The notes below the pieces were generated by a model. It did not search any database and was not told the DNA's origin. It was given only the letters and a program-made list of their open reading frames with translations. The translations under genes were made by a program, and so were the position numbers. A stretch of DNA of 64,000 bases from Sporobolomyces roseus. Its lineage: Eukaryota > Basidiomycota > Microbotryomycetes > Sporidiobolales > Sporidiobolaceae. Position 1 is the first letter of the stretch; every line of letters begins with the position of its first letter. This document shows positions 25,169-37,800 of the stretch, in pieces. The stretch covers positions 3,906,001 to 3,970,000 of the forward strand of contig JADILM010000001.1 of the NCBI GenBank assembly GCA_016617785.1, given 5' to 3'.

Positions 25169-26506
25169 ATGAGTCAAGCGCGCCAAGTTAAGCCAGGAGC
25201 ATTCTATCAATGCTACGGTTCAGCACCTGCAACAGACGGTTTGAGCAAGGGTGCGGTCAACATTGCTCAGGATGGTTGGGCCGCCGCCGAGAGGCTCATG
25301 AGGTATAGAATGCCCGACAGTCGAGATCAGACAAGGAGGGAACGAATCGCAGGGATCCTGCTAAACAGACCCTTCATCTCTCGAGAACTCGTCAGTTCAA
25401 TCTCTCGTACTCCCAATCATGTTTGGACCTTCTACTGACCACCATAAATGATGATCTCGAAGGTTGTGGAATCCATCGCTTTCCCAAAGGAGCCCTTTTC
25501 TCTCGATAATCCGGCTTCTTCGCTAGACAAGTTCAAATCCGAAGTTTTGGTCAATTGGCGCGAGCTCTGCTCTAATCAGGTAGAGCCCATTCTTTCGAGG
25601 ATTGTTCTGGCATCGCAGCTGACTGATTCTGATCCGCACCAGCACCAAAGCGGTGGTTCCCAGGTCATCATTTTTCGTCCAAACGGAGTCATTCCCCCTC
25701 ATGCCGCGTTCGATCATGTGCAATGCTGTTACCCAGACGTTGAGATCACCGTAGTGAAGCCGCCAGTCTTGCCCCTCAGTAATCGCGGAACAACTCGTTT
25801 GGAGGATGAAACTTTCGTCGCCTCGATCACGACCTTCTGCGCAACCCGACTACATCTCCTTCAGACGTTCCTCAAGCAAGGCAAGATGGGACAATTTTAC
25901 GACCAATTGATGTGCCTGTGCCTGTATTTCGCTGCCGTCTCAACTGGCGACGGAAACGTTTCTCCTCTCCGATTCGAAACCACACCCGAAGATTGGAGCG
26001 CGTTCGCGAAAGACAACAACGTGTACGACGGTGAATCGATGTTTGGAGGATCTGGACGATGGAGAGCATGGGATTTCCTCCGAGAACACGAACTCGACTT
26101 TGAGGGTTGGTTTCAGAACGCTGCAGAGCGGTGGTGTCCTTACGACCCACGCGATCAAGCGACCTTGATTGCTGCATGCCGAGCAATGCAACGTCCCTTG
26201 TATCGACTTTACGAGCCCATCCCGGTAAGCACAGCTGTTTTCTCTCAATTTCGGAACTTCGTCGTTTCGCTGACCTTTTCTCGCATGTCGGCATCTCTCA
26301 CACTTCAGCACGAGCTTCGCAAGTCTATCCGAAACTCGCCTGAGGCGCAGATCGTCTTCGCTCGACTCAGGACGTCTCCCTCCAGACCCTCGATCGCTGC
26401 CCCTTTAAACCATCCTCTACCCTCGAAGCCCCCAAAGCCACAATTCATTCCCGTGATTCGAACTGAATCCAAGCGGAGGCCTTACCGTCGTCGTGGTCGC
26501 AAATAA
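25169..26506 (+). CDS. Orphan protein 1, 393 residues
   Basis: Exons 25169-25390, 25463-26224 and 26309-26506 join in frame with standard splice sites. The protein begins MSQARQVKPGAFYQCYGSAP. It includes a helical middle with Cys/Leu-rich segments (CATRLHLLQTFLKQGKMGQF, DQLMCLCLYFAAVSTGDGN) and a Trp-rich part (WRAWDFLREHELDFEGWFQ, then RWCPYDPRDQATLI). The C-terminus is basic (SKRRPYRRRGRK), which could serve as a nuclear localisation or nucleic-acid contact. No signal peptide, transmembrane span or known domain was recognised. It converges with orphan gene 2, which also ends in a basic tail, though no sequence relation between the two was seen. Confidence 0.7.
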
Positions 26507-27216
26507 GTGACAGCTGTACCTCGTCTTTACTCGTTTAATTGCTGATTTTTATTTTATTCCCCTCACCTCTTTCAATCGAGTTCTGAACGTTTCTACTCTC
26601 CTAGCCTCGCTTGACGTTGTATAGTGGCCACTTGTACGGAATAGACACTTTATTGCGACCGAACGAAAACCTCGGATGTTGTTGCCATCGATTGAATTCT
26701 ATCGGAGCTTGGAGCGTGACTTTTCTGCACCGCTCTTCCGATCATCTGCACGAATGCGAAATAGCATGGAGGTCAAGTACTCTGGTATACTCGCTTTGTT
26801 GCAGAGCCACAAGCAGAACAAGCAGAGCTACCCTCGGAACCGTAGCCGAGTGAAGTCAATTTCTGTGGCCGCGAATCGAGACTCGCCGTTTGTACGAACG
26901 TTGAGAGGGTGCACGGAGCGAATCAACTCAGGTATAGCAGTAGTAGCGGCGCGCTCTGAAAATGGGACGAACTAACAGAAAGTGACGTCTACGAAATCTT
27001 TATATCCGTCAAAAGCAAAAATTGAGCGCAAACAAAGGAATCAAGGGGAATCAAAGACTACTGATCGGTGATAGCGTCAGACTGGGAGGAAGGGAAGAAG
27101 CACGGAAGGGCAGCGTGAGCGACCTTCTGATCGAAACGAAGGAGTTGAATAATACTCACCAGAAACGACTTGACTAGAATTGCGAAACTGTTGGATCTTG
27201 ACTGTTTAGGTGCGAA
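26507..27216. other. Convergent intergenic region between orphan genes 1 and 2
   Basis: Both flanking genes end here. Plus-strand frames at 26611-26975 are open for 80-100 codons but share no motif and no splice pattern, so I call no gene. The bases after 26520 are T-rich and may be 3' untranslated sequence. Confidence 0.4.
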
Positions 27217-29142
27217 TCATCGGATTGATTCTGAACCATCGGGCTGACTCTGAGCCATCGAGCGAGTAATCCGGCGAGGTGGTCTGGTCGAAGCTCGTCG
27301 TTTCCTCCCTCCCGAAGAACCGCGAATTGCTTTGGCACTCTCTGCGAGAACGCGAGGCTCTTCTCCCGATGAACGATGCCTTGGAATCCATGCGTTTTGC
27401 GTGTTGTGAGGCTATCATGGAGAAGAAAGGTCGATTGAGAATCCGCTCGTCGCAAGGGAAACTGAGGAAGAAAAATGCAAACGTACATTAGTAGTCTCCC
27501 GATCGTTCGACACGACGCGGAACCGATGTGAGCGAGATGTCGCGGTATCTCCGGGGCTCGAGTGATTGTCTAGTCCAGCGAGTTGGAGAAAGCTTGCGAG
27601 CGAGAACTAAAGATTCGAGTTTGATTAGCGATCGATTCTGTCACAGGTACATGGAAGACCGTACGTAGAGTTGAAGATAGTCAGTGGTGGATCTCTTGTT
27701 TCGATTTCTGAACTCGGCAATGTTGGCGTAGAAGGCATCCAAGATATTCAGCTGAGCTTGAGGAATGATTCTGCTCCAGCCTTGATAGATCTGACTTTCC
27801 TTGAAGATCGCGAGCCACTCGTTCCAGCCTGAGTACACATGAGCCACTGCTGCAGCTTCGTCAAGAGCTTGATCGAGAACCAGTCGATCGATTGCGATTG
27901 TCCAGTGTTCGCGCTTTTCGCTGTTTTGAGCCATCTTGAGTAGATCGTAGCCTGAAGGCTGTATGAATCAAGATCAGACAGACTGATCATCAACAGTGAC
28001 TCGAAGGATAGAGGGAAGGGAGACACATCAGACTCACAATCTCTTGCGACCATCGTTTCGCTGCTTGCTTCCACCGCTTTTGACCCTTCTTCAACTCGTA
28101 CCACTTCTTTCGGTCTTGGAAGATGCCGTTGTAGATCTGCATCATGTAGTTAAAGATGACTTGACGAGCTTGGTGATAAGACGAGTCGACCCATAGAGGT
28201 TTGAGCGTAGCAGTGTGTTTGACGATGCGACGCCTGGCGCTAGTGGGATCGCCGAGGAGGATCTCGACGGCATAAAGTAGTCCTCGCATGGTACACCAAT
28301 CATTAGAGTCGACAATAGGTCGAGCTTGCTCTTGACTGGAGATGGAAAAAGGAGGGATCTCGGATGACAAGCGAGCTAATCTTGCTTCATTGAGTTTAGG
28401 CTACTCAGGGAATGCGTGCGGATTTCAGCCACCATGTCAGCCTGAGGGGACTCGCGAGAAGGAAGGTTACGTACAAACGATCTCTGCTCCGACGGATCTG
28501 GATTTGTTTGTTTGCGATAGACATGCAAGATTGCTGTCACCTGAGCCAGCGGTTTGAGCTGCTCCCAAGCTTCACGAGTAAATACGCCCTCGACTTGTTT
28601 CTTCCAGGCGGATGTTGTTGAGCCCCTTCCCGCTAGTTCGACAAATTCCGTCAGCACTCCGACAAAGATTGTGTACTCGATGTTCCATGTCCAGAGCTCC
28701 GAGTCCCGAACGGTTTCTATGATTTCTTCCACCGAGGGCTGTCACCTAGGGCGGGGAATTCAGCTGGATCCCGAGCGGCGAGAAGCTCGAAATGACTCAC
28801 AATTAGCCGAATGATAGCTCGTGGTATCGTTTTTGGCTTTGTCTCCTCAGTCTGCCCTTCTGCCCTACGTTCCTCCTGAAGTTTCCCAACAATGTCGCTC
28901 GCTGCTTCCCTATAAAGTTTGTAGAGCACCCTCCTAGTGTTGAGGCTGAGCTGTTTGTCCCAGATTGGCGAGAGAAGATCTCGAATTTGTTTATTTCGAC
29001 CTAGCGCGCCTCGATCCTCGTTGAGTTCTCGCTTGAGATTTTCGAGCAAGTCATCCATTCCCAACCAGAATACTGAAGTTATCGCGGACGAAAGCGGAGG
29101 TTCTGCTCTAGCGTGCGTCTCGGTCGATGTGTGATGATCCAT
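27217..29142 (-). CDS. Orphan protein 2, multi-exon
   Basis: Starting at the ATG at 29142, at least six exons can be joined. Recognisable pieces are MDHHTSTETHARAEPPLSSA and DDLLENLKRELNEDRGALGR; then ELWTWNIEYTIFVGVLTEF; then DWCTMRGLLYAVEILLGDP with SARRRIVKHTATLKPLWVDS; then IAIDRLVLDQALDEAAAVAH with GWNEWLAIFKESQIYQGW and AQLNILDAFYANIAEF. The last exon ends SGGRKRRASTRPPRRITRSM before a TGA at 27217. The acceptor near 28378 and its donor (GTAACC or GTACGT) are uncertain. The protein looks all-helical with no membrane span or signal. No domain was recognised. The final exon could instead be absent if translation runs to the stop at 27641. Confidence 0.6.
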
Positions 29143-29613
29143 CGTTTGGAGACGGTTTGAAACTGTTGAAGATTGGCGAAAACGAGAGAGAAAGAGGAAA
29201 GAGAAAGTCGAGGGAGTTGACCCCGAGTCTTGAATGCCGCGGATCGATTGAGATCCACGAGTAAACCGGCTAGAGACCTGAATCGAAAAAGTTCAATGAG
29301 CGACAACGACGACTCAGCAATTGTCTCTGACATCTGTGAACGCCTGATATCGATCGAAGCCGACCACCAACGGAAGATGAATTTGCGTGAACAGGGTATT
29401 TGCAGTTGATTCGAAACGAGATTCGGAAAGAAAGGAGAGAGATGTTGCTACAAAGGGTGGAGTAGATGGAGGAAGGGAGATAGGAATAGTGTTATGTACT
29501 AGTCTGTGACACAAATCTTCCAATCTCATCAGCCGTTGGATAAACAAGACGATGAAATGGAGGTTTGACCCACGAGAAATCGATACCATTTTTCGAGAAT
29601 TGCCACCTCTCCT
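29143..29613. other. Intergenic region, orphan gene 2 / TOM6
   Basis: The promoter of orphan gene 2 and the 3' flank of TOM6 are expected here. No gene was seen. Confidence 0.4.
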
Positions 29614-29849
29614 TTAGAATTGGGGCACGAGGAGATCACCGAATTGAGAGATGAATACGATTGAGGCAGCGAAGGTACCGAATGCGGTAAGGACGATCTT
29701 GTTTGCTGACCAGGATTCGGGATCTTGGTATTGGGCTTTGAGGAGATCACTATTCATTCGATCGAGGATCAGCCGCATAGGGAGAGAGAGGGTCTTGGAG
29801 AGCGTATAGAGGCGTACGTGATGGTGATCTGTTGAGTAGCGGGAGACAT
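29614..29849 (-). CDS. TOM6: Tom6, small subunit of the outer-membrane translocase
   Basis: Two exons (29849-29818, 29749-29614) encode 55 residues, too small to be obvious without splicing. The reading ends in one membrane span (KIVLTAFGTFAASIVFIS) followed by GDLLVPQF. This matches the Tom6 layout of a short charged N-terminus, a C-terminal tail anchor and the family-typical DxLxPQ ending. Tom6 stabilises the Tom40 channel of the mitochondrial import pore. The intron 29750-29817 has a GTACGC donor, a CTGAT branch-like element and an ATAG acceptor. Confidence 0.85.
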
Positions 29850-30209
29850 TTCTATGAGAGGAAGAAGCGGAGGAAAAGTCAGCGATTTCACTCTGTAGAT
29901 AAACCCACTATAATCTGATGTGTTACTGTGTCTCTCAACTCCCTCCTCCAATTTATTTCAGCCTCTCCTTGAGGTTGTAGCGATATCTTGATTGATGAGA
30001 TGAAAGTCGAGATCAGAAATTTGATCAAACTCGTTCAAGTGGTCGGGAGTGGTCGCGAGATGGCTGGGAGTAGATCTAGAGTACCCTAGATGCTGGACTT
30101 ACTGTGTATTTGAGTTCGGCTGAGTCAGGTGGAGGTCAAGGGCTGAATCCGAATCACCTCATCGTTGCCTTGCGTTCTACCTCTCACTCTCCTCTCAAGC
30201 TAGCTCAAG
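29850..30209. other. Divergent promoter region, TOM6 / cysteine-synthase-like gene
   Basis: A 360-base stretch separates two start codons of genes for mitochondrial proteins on opposite strands. No gene was seen in it. Confidence 0.45.
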
Positions 30210-31998
30210 ATGTCGCTACTGAGAGCTTCTCCAGCTCTGCGGCAAGCGTTCAAGTCATCCCCACGAGTCCTCCTCCAACACAATGCGAACACTTCCTCTT
30301 CCTCTTCAATTCCGATGCAACCCCATCCCCACGGTCTCCCTTTGAACGGTTTCATCGGTGCAATCGGCAACACTCCTCTCGTAAGCTCTGTCTTCTCTCC
30401 CTATCAGTAACCGCCGAGTTAAATGAGTGAGATTGAATAGATTCGAATCAATTCGTTATCCGAAGAAACTGGGGGCGAAATCTTGGGGAAAGCAGAATTC
30501 ATGAACCCTGGAGGATCCGTCAAGGATCGTGCTGCTTTGGGACTCGTACAATGGGCAGAAGAAACTGGTACGTCTTTACTCTCATCTTCCCGCTTCAAAT
30601 TCGCAAGAGCGAGAGAAAGCGAAGTGTTGACCGTTGAGGGAATGAATAGGCAAGATTGGACCGGGAGGTACGATTGTCGAAGGTACGGCGGGTAACACGG
30701 GCATTGGATTGGCGCATGTTTGCAGAGCGAGAGGTTACAAATGCGTGATTTATATGCCAAACGTACGCTTTTCCTTTCCTTCCTCCTTCTTTCGGCCCCT
30801 CCTTCCACCTTACAGATTGTACGACTGATGATTGGGAGATCGTATATAGACACAAAGTCAGGAAAAGATTGATTTGTTGAAAATGTTGGGTGCTGAAGTT
30901 TACCCTGTACCCGGTAAGTCTCCCACTCTGCCGCTGGTTCGTCCTCTCAGTAAGCCCACTGACAAGAACTGAACGATCTGTAGCTGTGGCTTTCGAGAAC
31001 CCTGAGAACTACAATCATCGTTAGTCGTTCTGTCTGCTCAGTTCAATGTCGAGTACAGAGACAAACACTGAGAACCTTCTTGAATGGCTTACAGAGGCGA
31101 AACGACATGCTGAACGATTAGATAATGCTGCATGGTGCGTCATGATCGAGATCAGCCGTTTCTGTATCGCTCGTGACTGATGCTTCCTTTCTTGTTCGCA
31201 CAGGGTCAACCAATTCGAGTGGGCTTCTGATGGCTTCAGCCTACGTTAACTGCGCATGACTAATTCCCTCAAATTGTTCACAGTAACTACGAAGGCAACC
31301 GATCGATCCACATCACTACAACCGGACCCGAGATCTACTCTCAAACGAAACATCTCCCAGGCGGTTTAACCGGATTCATCTGTTCTACCGGAACTGGTGG
31401 TACTCTCGCGGGAGTCACACGAAGCCTCAAAGACTTGAGCGGAGGGAAGATTCAATGTTGGTTAGCGGATCCTCCTGGTTCTTGTTTGGAAGGATTCATC
31501 AATCGAGGGACTTTGGAGAGAACCGGTGGATCGATCACTGAAGGTCCGTCATACTTCCCTTGCTCTCAATTTCAAGATAAAAGCTGAGATGGAGGAGAGA
31601 GTAGGTATCGGACAAGGTCGAGTAACGGATAATTTACAACAAGACATCAAACTTCTCGATGGAGCTATTCATATTCCCGATGCGAAAACCATTCGAATGA
31701 TCTACCACCTCCTCGATAAAGATGGAATCTACGTCGGAGCCTCGACGGCGCTTAACGTCGTTGCGGCGAAAGAGTTGGCGGTCAAATTAGGAAAAGGTTC
31801 GAGAGTTGCTACGATTCTTTGCGATGGTGCTTACAGGTAAGATCTAACTTGCTCTTGTGAACGAGGGATGGGATTGCTGATCAGAATGAGAGAGAATACA
31901 GGTACCAATCAAGGTTGTTCTCGAGGAAATGGTTGGATTCAAAGAAACTTTACGAGGAATTACCGGAACACCTTCAGAAGTATGTCGTATTGCCCTAG
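30210..31998 (+). CDS. Cysteine synthase-like PLP enzyme, probably mitochondrial
   Basis: About nine exons with small introns join to roughly 420 residues. The N-terminus ([20 protein letters not shown]) looks like a mitochondrial presequence. The fold-type-II PLP signature follows: [17 protein letters not shown], then [17 protein letters not shown] with the Schiff-base Lys in [25 protein letters not shown] holds the substrate-binding Asn, and [18 protein letters not shown] holds the phosphate-binding loop. The C-terminus contains [19 protein letters not shown] and [16 protein letters not shown], typical of the fungal cysteine synthase 2 branch rather than cystathionine beta-synthase. The expected reaction is O-acetylserine (or homoserine) plus sulfide to cysteine, but the substrate of this branch is not certain. 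The last exon starts after the ATACAG near 31900. Confidence 0.9.
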
Positions 31999-32278
31999 AT
32001 TTACTCGAGGGGGGCAGGGATGTAAGGCTTGCGTGAAGGGACTGAAAGAGTTAGGAAGCCATTTTGTAGCTGTCGTCGAAACTTGTGAAGAAAAAAAGAA
32101 AGAATCAGTATATCTTTTCTTCATTGATTGAATTGGCTAGCTCGCTTCTCAACGTGTGGAGCAGTCTGGTCGTCTCGCTCTGCAACATCAGCGAGAGTAG
32201 CTCGGCAGAGTGAATTCTTGTTGTTTCATCTTCTCCCTTCTTCCCTTGTTCCCTTACACTGCCCTCTCCTCCAGAGGC

Positions 32279-34632
32279 ATGATTTCTCTCCCCACCATAT
32301 CACGTACAGCTCCGATAGGTCCCCCAAACTCAGCCGTACCCCTCACTACTCGAATAGCTCGTTACTATTCTCAACCGATCGGACCTCCTTCCTTACCACT
32401 CAACAACGTATCTGGTTGGGTTCAGGACGCACAACGAGCTCTTGAGAGGGTGGGGACAGAGTTGGATAGATTAGAGCTACCACAAGAAGTGGAGGGAGAA
32501 GGGGAGGGGAGATGTGGGTAAGTCTTCTTGATATTCACTCTCTCACTCTATCTCTCTCGAAAGCGGACTGCTAATGGTTCGAGTGGTTCGTTCAGGGTGG
32601 AGGATCTTTTGGGCGAGAGTAAGAAATGGTATGAATCTGTTTATTATCGTACGGAATTGAAACAATGGTGGGAACACCGACTGTATGGAGAAGCTTTGGT
32701 AGCTCATAAACGATCAGATGCACAAGATGAGGGAGACGAAGAGGAGGAGCAAGATCAGGAGGGAAGGGAGAAGAAGAAACAGAAGAGAATGAAGAGTAGT
32801 AGCGGAGCGAGGGGGCAACCTAGAGAGAAGAGTGAGGGGAAAGGAAAGGGGAAAGGGAAAGAGAAGGTGGGTGAGGAGAGAGAGGTGGAAGGGCAGGGTG
32901 AGGATGGATTGATCATGGATAGGGAAGCTAGAGCTTTTACGAAAGAGTTGGAGAGGGAAGATTGTTTAGAGATTCTAAAGTGAGTACTCCTTCTCTCTCA
33001 GAAGCTGTACATTAAAAGAGTACGACGCTGACTCGAGGGAGCTTCGGCTGCTTACAGACCTTGGGATTCGGGATTCTATTTGAGAAAGACAAAGATTTCA
33101 GACATGAATTGTTTACCTGAAATCGTATGTTCCGTCCTCTGTCTCTCTCTTTCCCTTACTCACGCTGACTCACTCTTACTGTAGAGGACTTCTACACTCT
33201 CGACAACCTCTCCTTCCTCCGATCCCCTCTCGAACGTTCTTTATACAATCACATTTCACGCAATCTCGAAAGTTCAAGGAAGAATTCATACTTCACCAGT
33301 ACAACAAACGCTGATCCTCTTGGGCTCCAATACACTCTACGATCTCCGCTGTTCACTCAATGCAGGCGGTGACGCGATTCCCGTCGAACTCCCGTTATCG
33401 AGAGTAGAGGAAGAGGAAGAGGAGGAAGGGGATGAAATGGGAACGATCAGTGCTGCTACGAGGGTAAGGATTAGTGGGACTTTCGGAGAGGAGGGAGCTG
33501 GGGACGAGGACAGGAGGGAATGGAAGGAAGAGAGAAGGGTTACGGGGAGTGTGTTTGCGATCGAGGGAGTACTCTATCCTGATCTCAAAGGAGAAGGAAA
33601 GAAAGATTACGCAAAGTAAGCCTCCTCCTTCTTCATATCTCTCTTTGATAGAATAGTGATGCTGATGAAGGAGAACGAGGGAGCAGGATGTTGTTGGAAT
33701 CGATAGACCAAGTTGAATGGCCAGGAAAAGGAAAGAAACCATCGCGCAAACCACGGAAAGCTACTCGAGCGACCACACCGGCCTCCCCAGTAGATTTGAC
33801 GAGATCCAACGATATCTCTGTCGATTCTACACCTGCTCCTCAACATCATCATGGAATGATAGAATTGGATCCTTTCGAAAATATCGATCCTTCATTACGA
33901 AACTCTTTCACTCCTGAACCCTCTCACCAATACCAACAAGAGGAAGAGCTCGGGAACGAGGAGGAGGAGGAGGAGGAGGATCATAAACCAGAGTTTGTGA
34001 GGGGGACTCAAATGGATCAAATCAAGTTGGGAGACGTACCTCTGAGTGTTGGGAAACCTTATTGGTTCATGCATCAAGGGAATTATGAGCACGTTTGGAC
34101 AGTCGATTCTATTCGGTACTGTCATCTCTTCCTGCTCTCAAAACTCCTTTTCCAAGACTGACGACAAACTTCTGTTGATAGTTATCGACATCCCTCTGAT
34201 CCTTCTCCTTCGAAAACCTCTTCGAATCCCTACCCTTTAACGACCTACCTCTCTCGTCAAATCGCACAAAAATGTCACATTTGTGATCGAGACCCCGGAG
34301 TCTTGTTCATAGTCAACGATTTCACCGCTTCTGAAAACCCATGTTATTCATGTCAAGGATGTTTCGATGCGCTTCATCCGGTGTTACTTAGTAAGAGGGA
34401 GATGGAGAGGAAGGAGAGGAAAGAGATGGAGAGGAAGAAAGAGGTTAGGAAGAAGAGGAGGAGGAAGAAGAGGAACAGTGATGGTGAAACTACGGAGGGG
34501 AGTCAGAGTGAAGATCAAGGTGAGGCGCAGGTGCAGCAGGAGCAGAGTGAGAGTGAGGGCGAGGAGGAGGAGGAGAGAAAGAGAGAATGGATGGAGGGAG
34601 TCAAAGTTATACCTACTGTTATCGAACGCTGA
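32279..34632 (+). CDS. SNAPC3/SNAP50-like subunit of the snRNA-activating protein complex
   Basis: Six exons (32279-32517, 32596-32979, 33058-33124, 33185-33615, 33687-34115, 34182-34632) give 666 residues. The N-terminal half is charged and low complexity, with a Lys/Gly basic run around residues 180-200. Family features follow in order: LILLGSNTLYDLRCSLNA; FAIEGVLYPDLKGEGKKDYA; then PYWFMHQGNYEHVWTVDSIR. A Cys/His cluster follows: CHICDRDPGVLFIVNDFTAS and CYSCQGCFDALHP. In animals and plants SNAPC3 binds the proximal sequence element of snRNA promoters with SNAPC1 and SNAPC4. The C-terminal ~85 residues are Arg/Lys then Glu/Gln-rich. The start at 32279 is the first in-frame ATG. Confidence 0.85.
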
Positions 34633-34894
34633 AGAAGAGAAGTTTTGCGAAAATGAAGGAATTCACCTAGTTTACACTTGTTCATTTCATTCAATGGGGA
34701 GCGATCGGAGTAGAGGTGGTTCCCGATGCAGCACTCACTGAAATCGCAAGCTGTACGGAAATGCAGCTGCAGCGAAGTGCTAAAATTGCCCATCGACGAG
34801 GCTGTGAAAAGAGTCGAAGGAAAAGAAGGGTTCGCTTTCTCGCACTACCGCAGCTGAACAAAGAACCGTGATTCCCCCTTATTGGGGACTCTAC

Positions 34895-37800
34895 ATGGAC
34901 AGTGTCCCTCTCTACTACCCCTCATCGACTGTACACCCTTCTCTCAACTCCTTAGCCGAACTCGCCAAAGAAGAACAAGATCTCACAACTCTCGACAACC
35001 CTCGACAGCCTCGAGATCACCTCGAGAGTACTTCACAGAGCTATAGCAATACTCTAGACACCTCACCTGCACCTCAGATAGCTCGAGAATCAAGATTGAA
35101 ACCTTGTTCACCGCTTCCCTTCGCCGTCCCTTCCTACCCTCCTCGACCTCCTACTCAGTTCGATTCAAACTCTTACGAAGCACAATCAGACCAATCCTAC
35201 TCGTTTGGAACTCCAAGTTATACTGCTGCAAGTTGGAACTCTGATTATTCTCCTTCATCTCGAGGTTACTCCCCTCCTCCCCTCCTTGCTTCTTCCTCTC
35301 AACGAAACGAACTCGGTTCTTTCGAGATTCAAGCACAACAACTCTCGCTCAATTCGGAAGAAGGAAATCAATTGGAAGAAGAAATGGTACCTTTAACCGA
35401 TTTTGAAGAATCACTAGCGACGAATGAAGGAGGTGGAGGAGGGATGGAAGGACAAGCTATGGAGGATCAAAGAGGAGATGGACAACAAGAGAGGGAAATG
35501 ACATTGACTATGCCGTCTGTTCCGAGAAGAGTCGGATCGCAAGGAGCAGGAGGAGGGATCAATTCGAATTCGAATCCAGCGACAGGAGGAGGAGGAGGTC
35601 AACGACCCTACGCCTACACTCGAAGTTCGTCAGGTTTCGGTTCGTTTCTCAACTATGCAAATTCACCAACGGATCGCACTAGACCCGCGACTCCAGCTTA
35701 TTCAGCTACGAGATCGACCGTTTTCGATCCTACTCCATCAAGATCAGGAGGAGGAGGATCAGTCAACCTCTCTACAGAACAAACGCCAAATACGAGTGCG
35801 GGAACTTTTGTACCTCCAGTCAATACCGCTACTTCTTCCTCGTCGAACACTCCTTCATTGGCGAAATTGGAGATTCCGATGGCTCCTATGGTCAGTTTGA
35901 CGGGTCCTACTCCAGAGACGGCGAAACCTAGACCGAAAGGCAGAGGTACATTGGAATTGGAAAGAGTGTTGGGTTTGTGGGCTGCCAAAACTCCTGTAAG
36001 CTTTTTGAGCAAGTCCGAAATCCGAGAACGATCGTTTGCTGACTCCATCTTGGAAACCCTACTAGACCTCAAGCTTCCCTAGTCTCCCTCCACTCTCTTC
36101 GATCCGTCCTACCTCACCTTTATCTTCTTCCGCACCCTCTTCATCATCGAATCAACCCCTCTTCGCTCAAAGTATCGTTTCTTCCGAACCCGAATCTTTC
36201 GTCCCTTCTCAATCGACCAACACTTCATCCTCCGGACCTCACAACGAAGGAACCCCGACTTCGAACAACACTTCATTCTCGAGTCGAAATTCTGGATTCC
36301 CCGAATTCCCTGCTCCCAACACTTCCTCTGCCAATTCGACGATGAACTCTGGAACTCAATCTTCGGGAGATAGTCTCGCACCACCATCGTTCATGCCTAG
36401 ACGTAGGAGGTCGAAATCGGACACCGATGTCATGAGGGTCGATAGTTTGGGATTCCCTCATTCGAACCTACCCGTTGGACCTTATGTCGATCCTCCTCCC
36501 ATCATCACGGATCGACCTACGTTCACTACGAACATCGCACCTCCGACTCCGGTAGACGCTCCTGGTGGATACAATCAACAGTTCGCGATGAATCCGACAG
36601 ATAGTTGGAGATCTCCTTTCCCTCCTCCGAACAATCCTTACAACTCTACTCCTTCCTCTTCAACCTTGAACGATACTCAACAACAACATGACCTTTCTTC
36701 TCGTAGCCGATCGCCGCATTCGAGTCGTGTACAACGTGGTGGAGGACCAGGGTATCATGAAGCAGCTTTACTAGATATTCCCGGCGATGGATCAGGAGGA
36801 AGGAATCGTCGTTCAAGAAGTCAAGGAGCCGGACACCGAAGTTCCAGATCGGATGATTTCTCTCACTTCTTACCGACGATGCAACAATCGATTTCACAAC
36901 CCATCATGTCGACCTCTTCGAATGGATTACTCTTACCTCCCTCCGACGCTGCTTCACATTCCCCAGTACCCGTAGCAGCGCCTTCCCCTGTCCTCAGTCA
37001 TGCAGGTTCACCTTATCAACACCCTCAATCTCTTCCCGCTCCTCCGCCTCCTCAGAACAACGCTTCTCCGTATTCTTCTCATCACGGGTCTCCCTACCCT
37101 TCGCAACAACAACAACAACAAGACAATTCACCTTATCAATCCCCGTTTCCTCCTCAACTACAAGGTTTTCCTCCCCCTCCTCCCTCTCACTCGTATCAGC
37201 AACCACCAGATCAAGGTTATTTAGCGAACCAAGCCGCCCTCCTCGCTAGTGCAGCACTTATCGCTTTCAATCCTACCGATCCCGCCCACGCCGCCGCAGC
37301 AGCAGCAGGTTATCTCCCCCGTTCGAATTATCCCCAACATCCCTCTCCTTACTCCCAACATCCTCAATTCCAATCTTACGGAAACTACGCTCCTTCTCAA
37401 CCTCAACCAGATGGACTTCCCCCTCTCCCACCTCATTATCAGCCCTACCTCTCTCCTAGACAACCTCAAACTCATTCACCCATCCCACCACCTAATCAAG
37501 CTTCACCCCCCGAAACTTCATCGTATAGACAACATCCAGCTTACGTCTATCATGATCCGATTGGTCAACTCCCTAGCCCGCCTCCAACAACAACAACAAC
37601 GAGGAAATCAGTGAGCCCTGCTTTGTCGGGTCGATCAAGGAGATCAGTAATCAAGCCGAAAATCGAGGATGGAGGTGATGAATCAATGGAAGTTGAAGAA
37701 GATGCTGAAGGTGAAGTTGAGGAGGATGATGAGGAAGATAGTTCACCTCCTTTGAAAGGGAAAGGGAAAGGGAAAAAGAAGACTGGTGGTGGTTCAAGTA

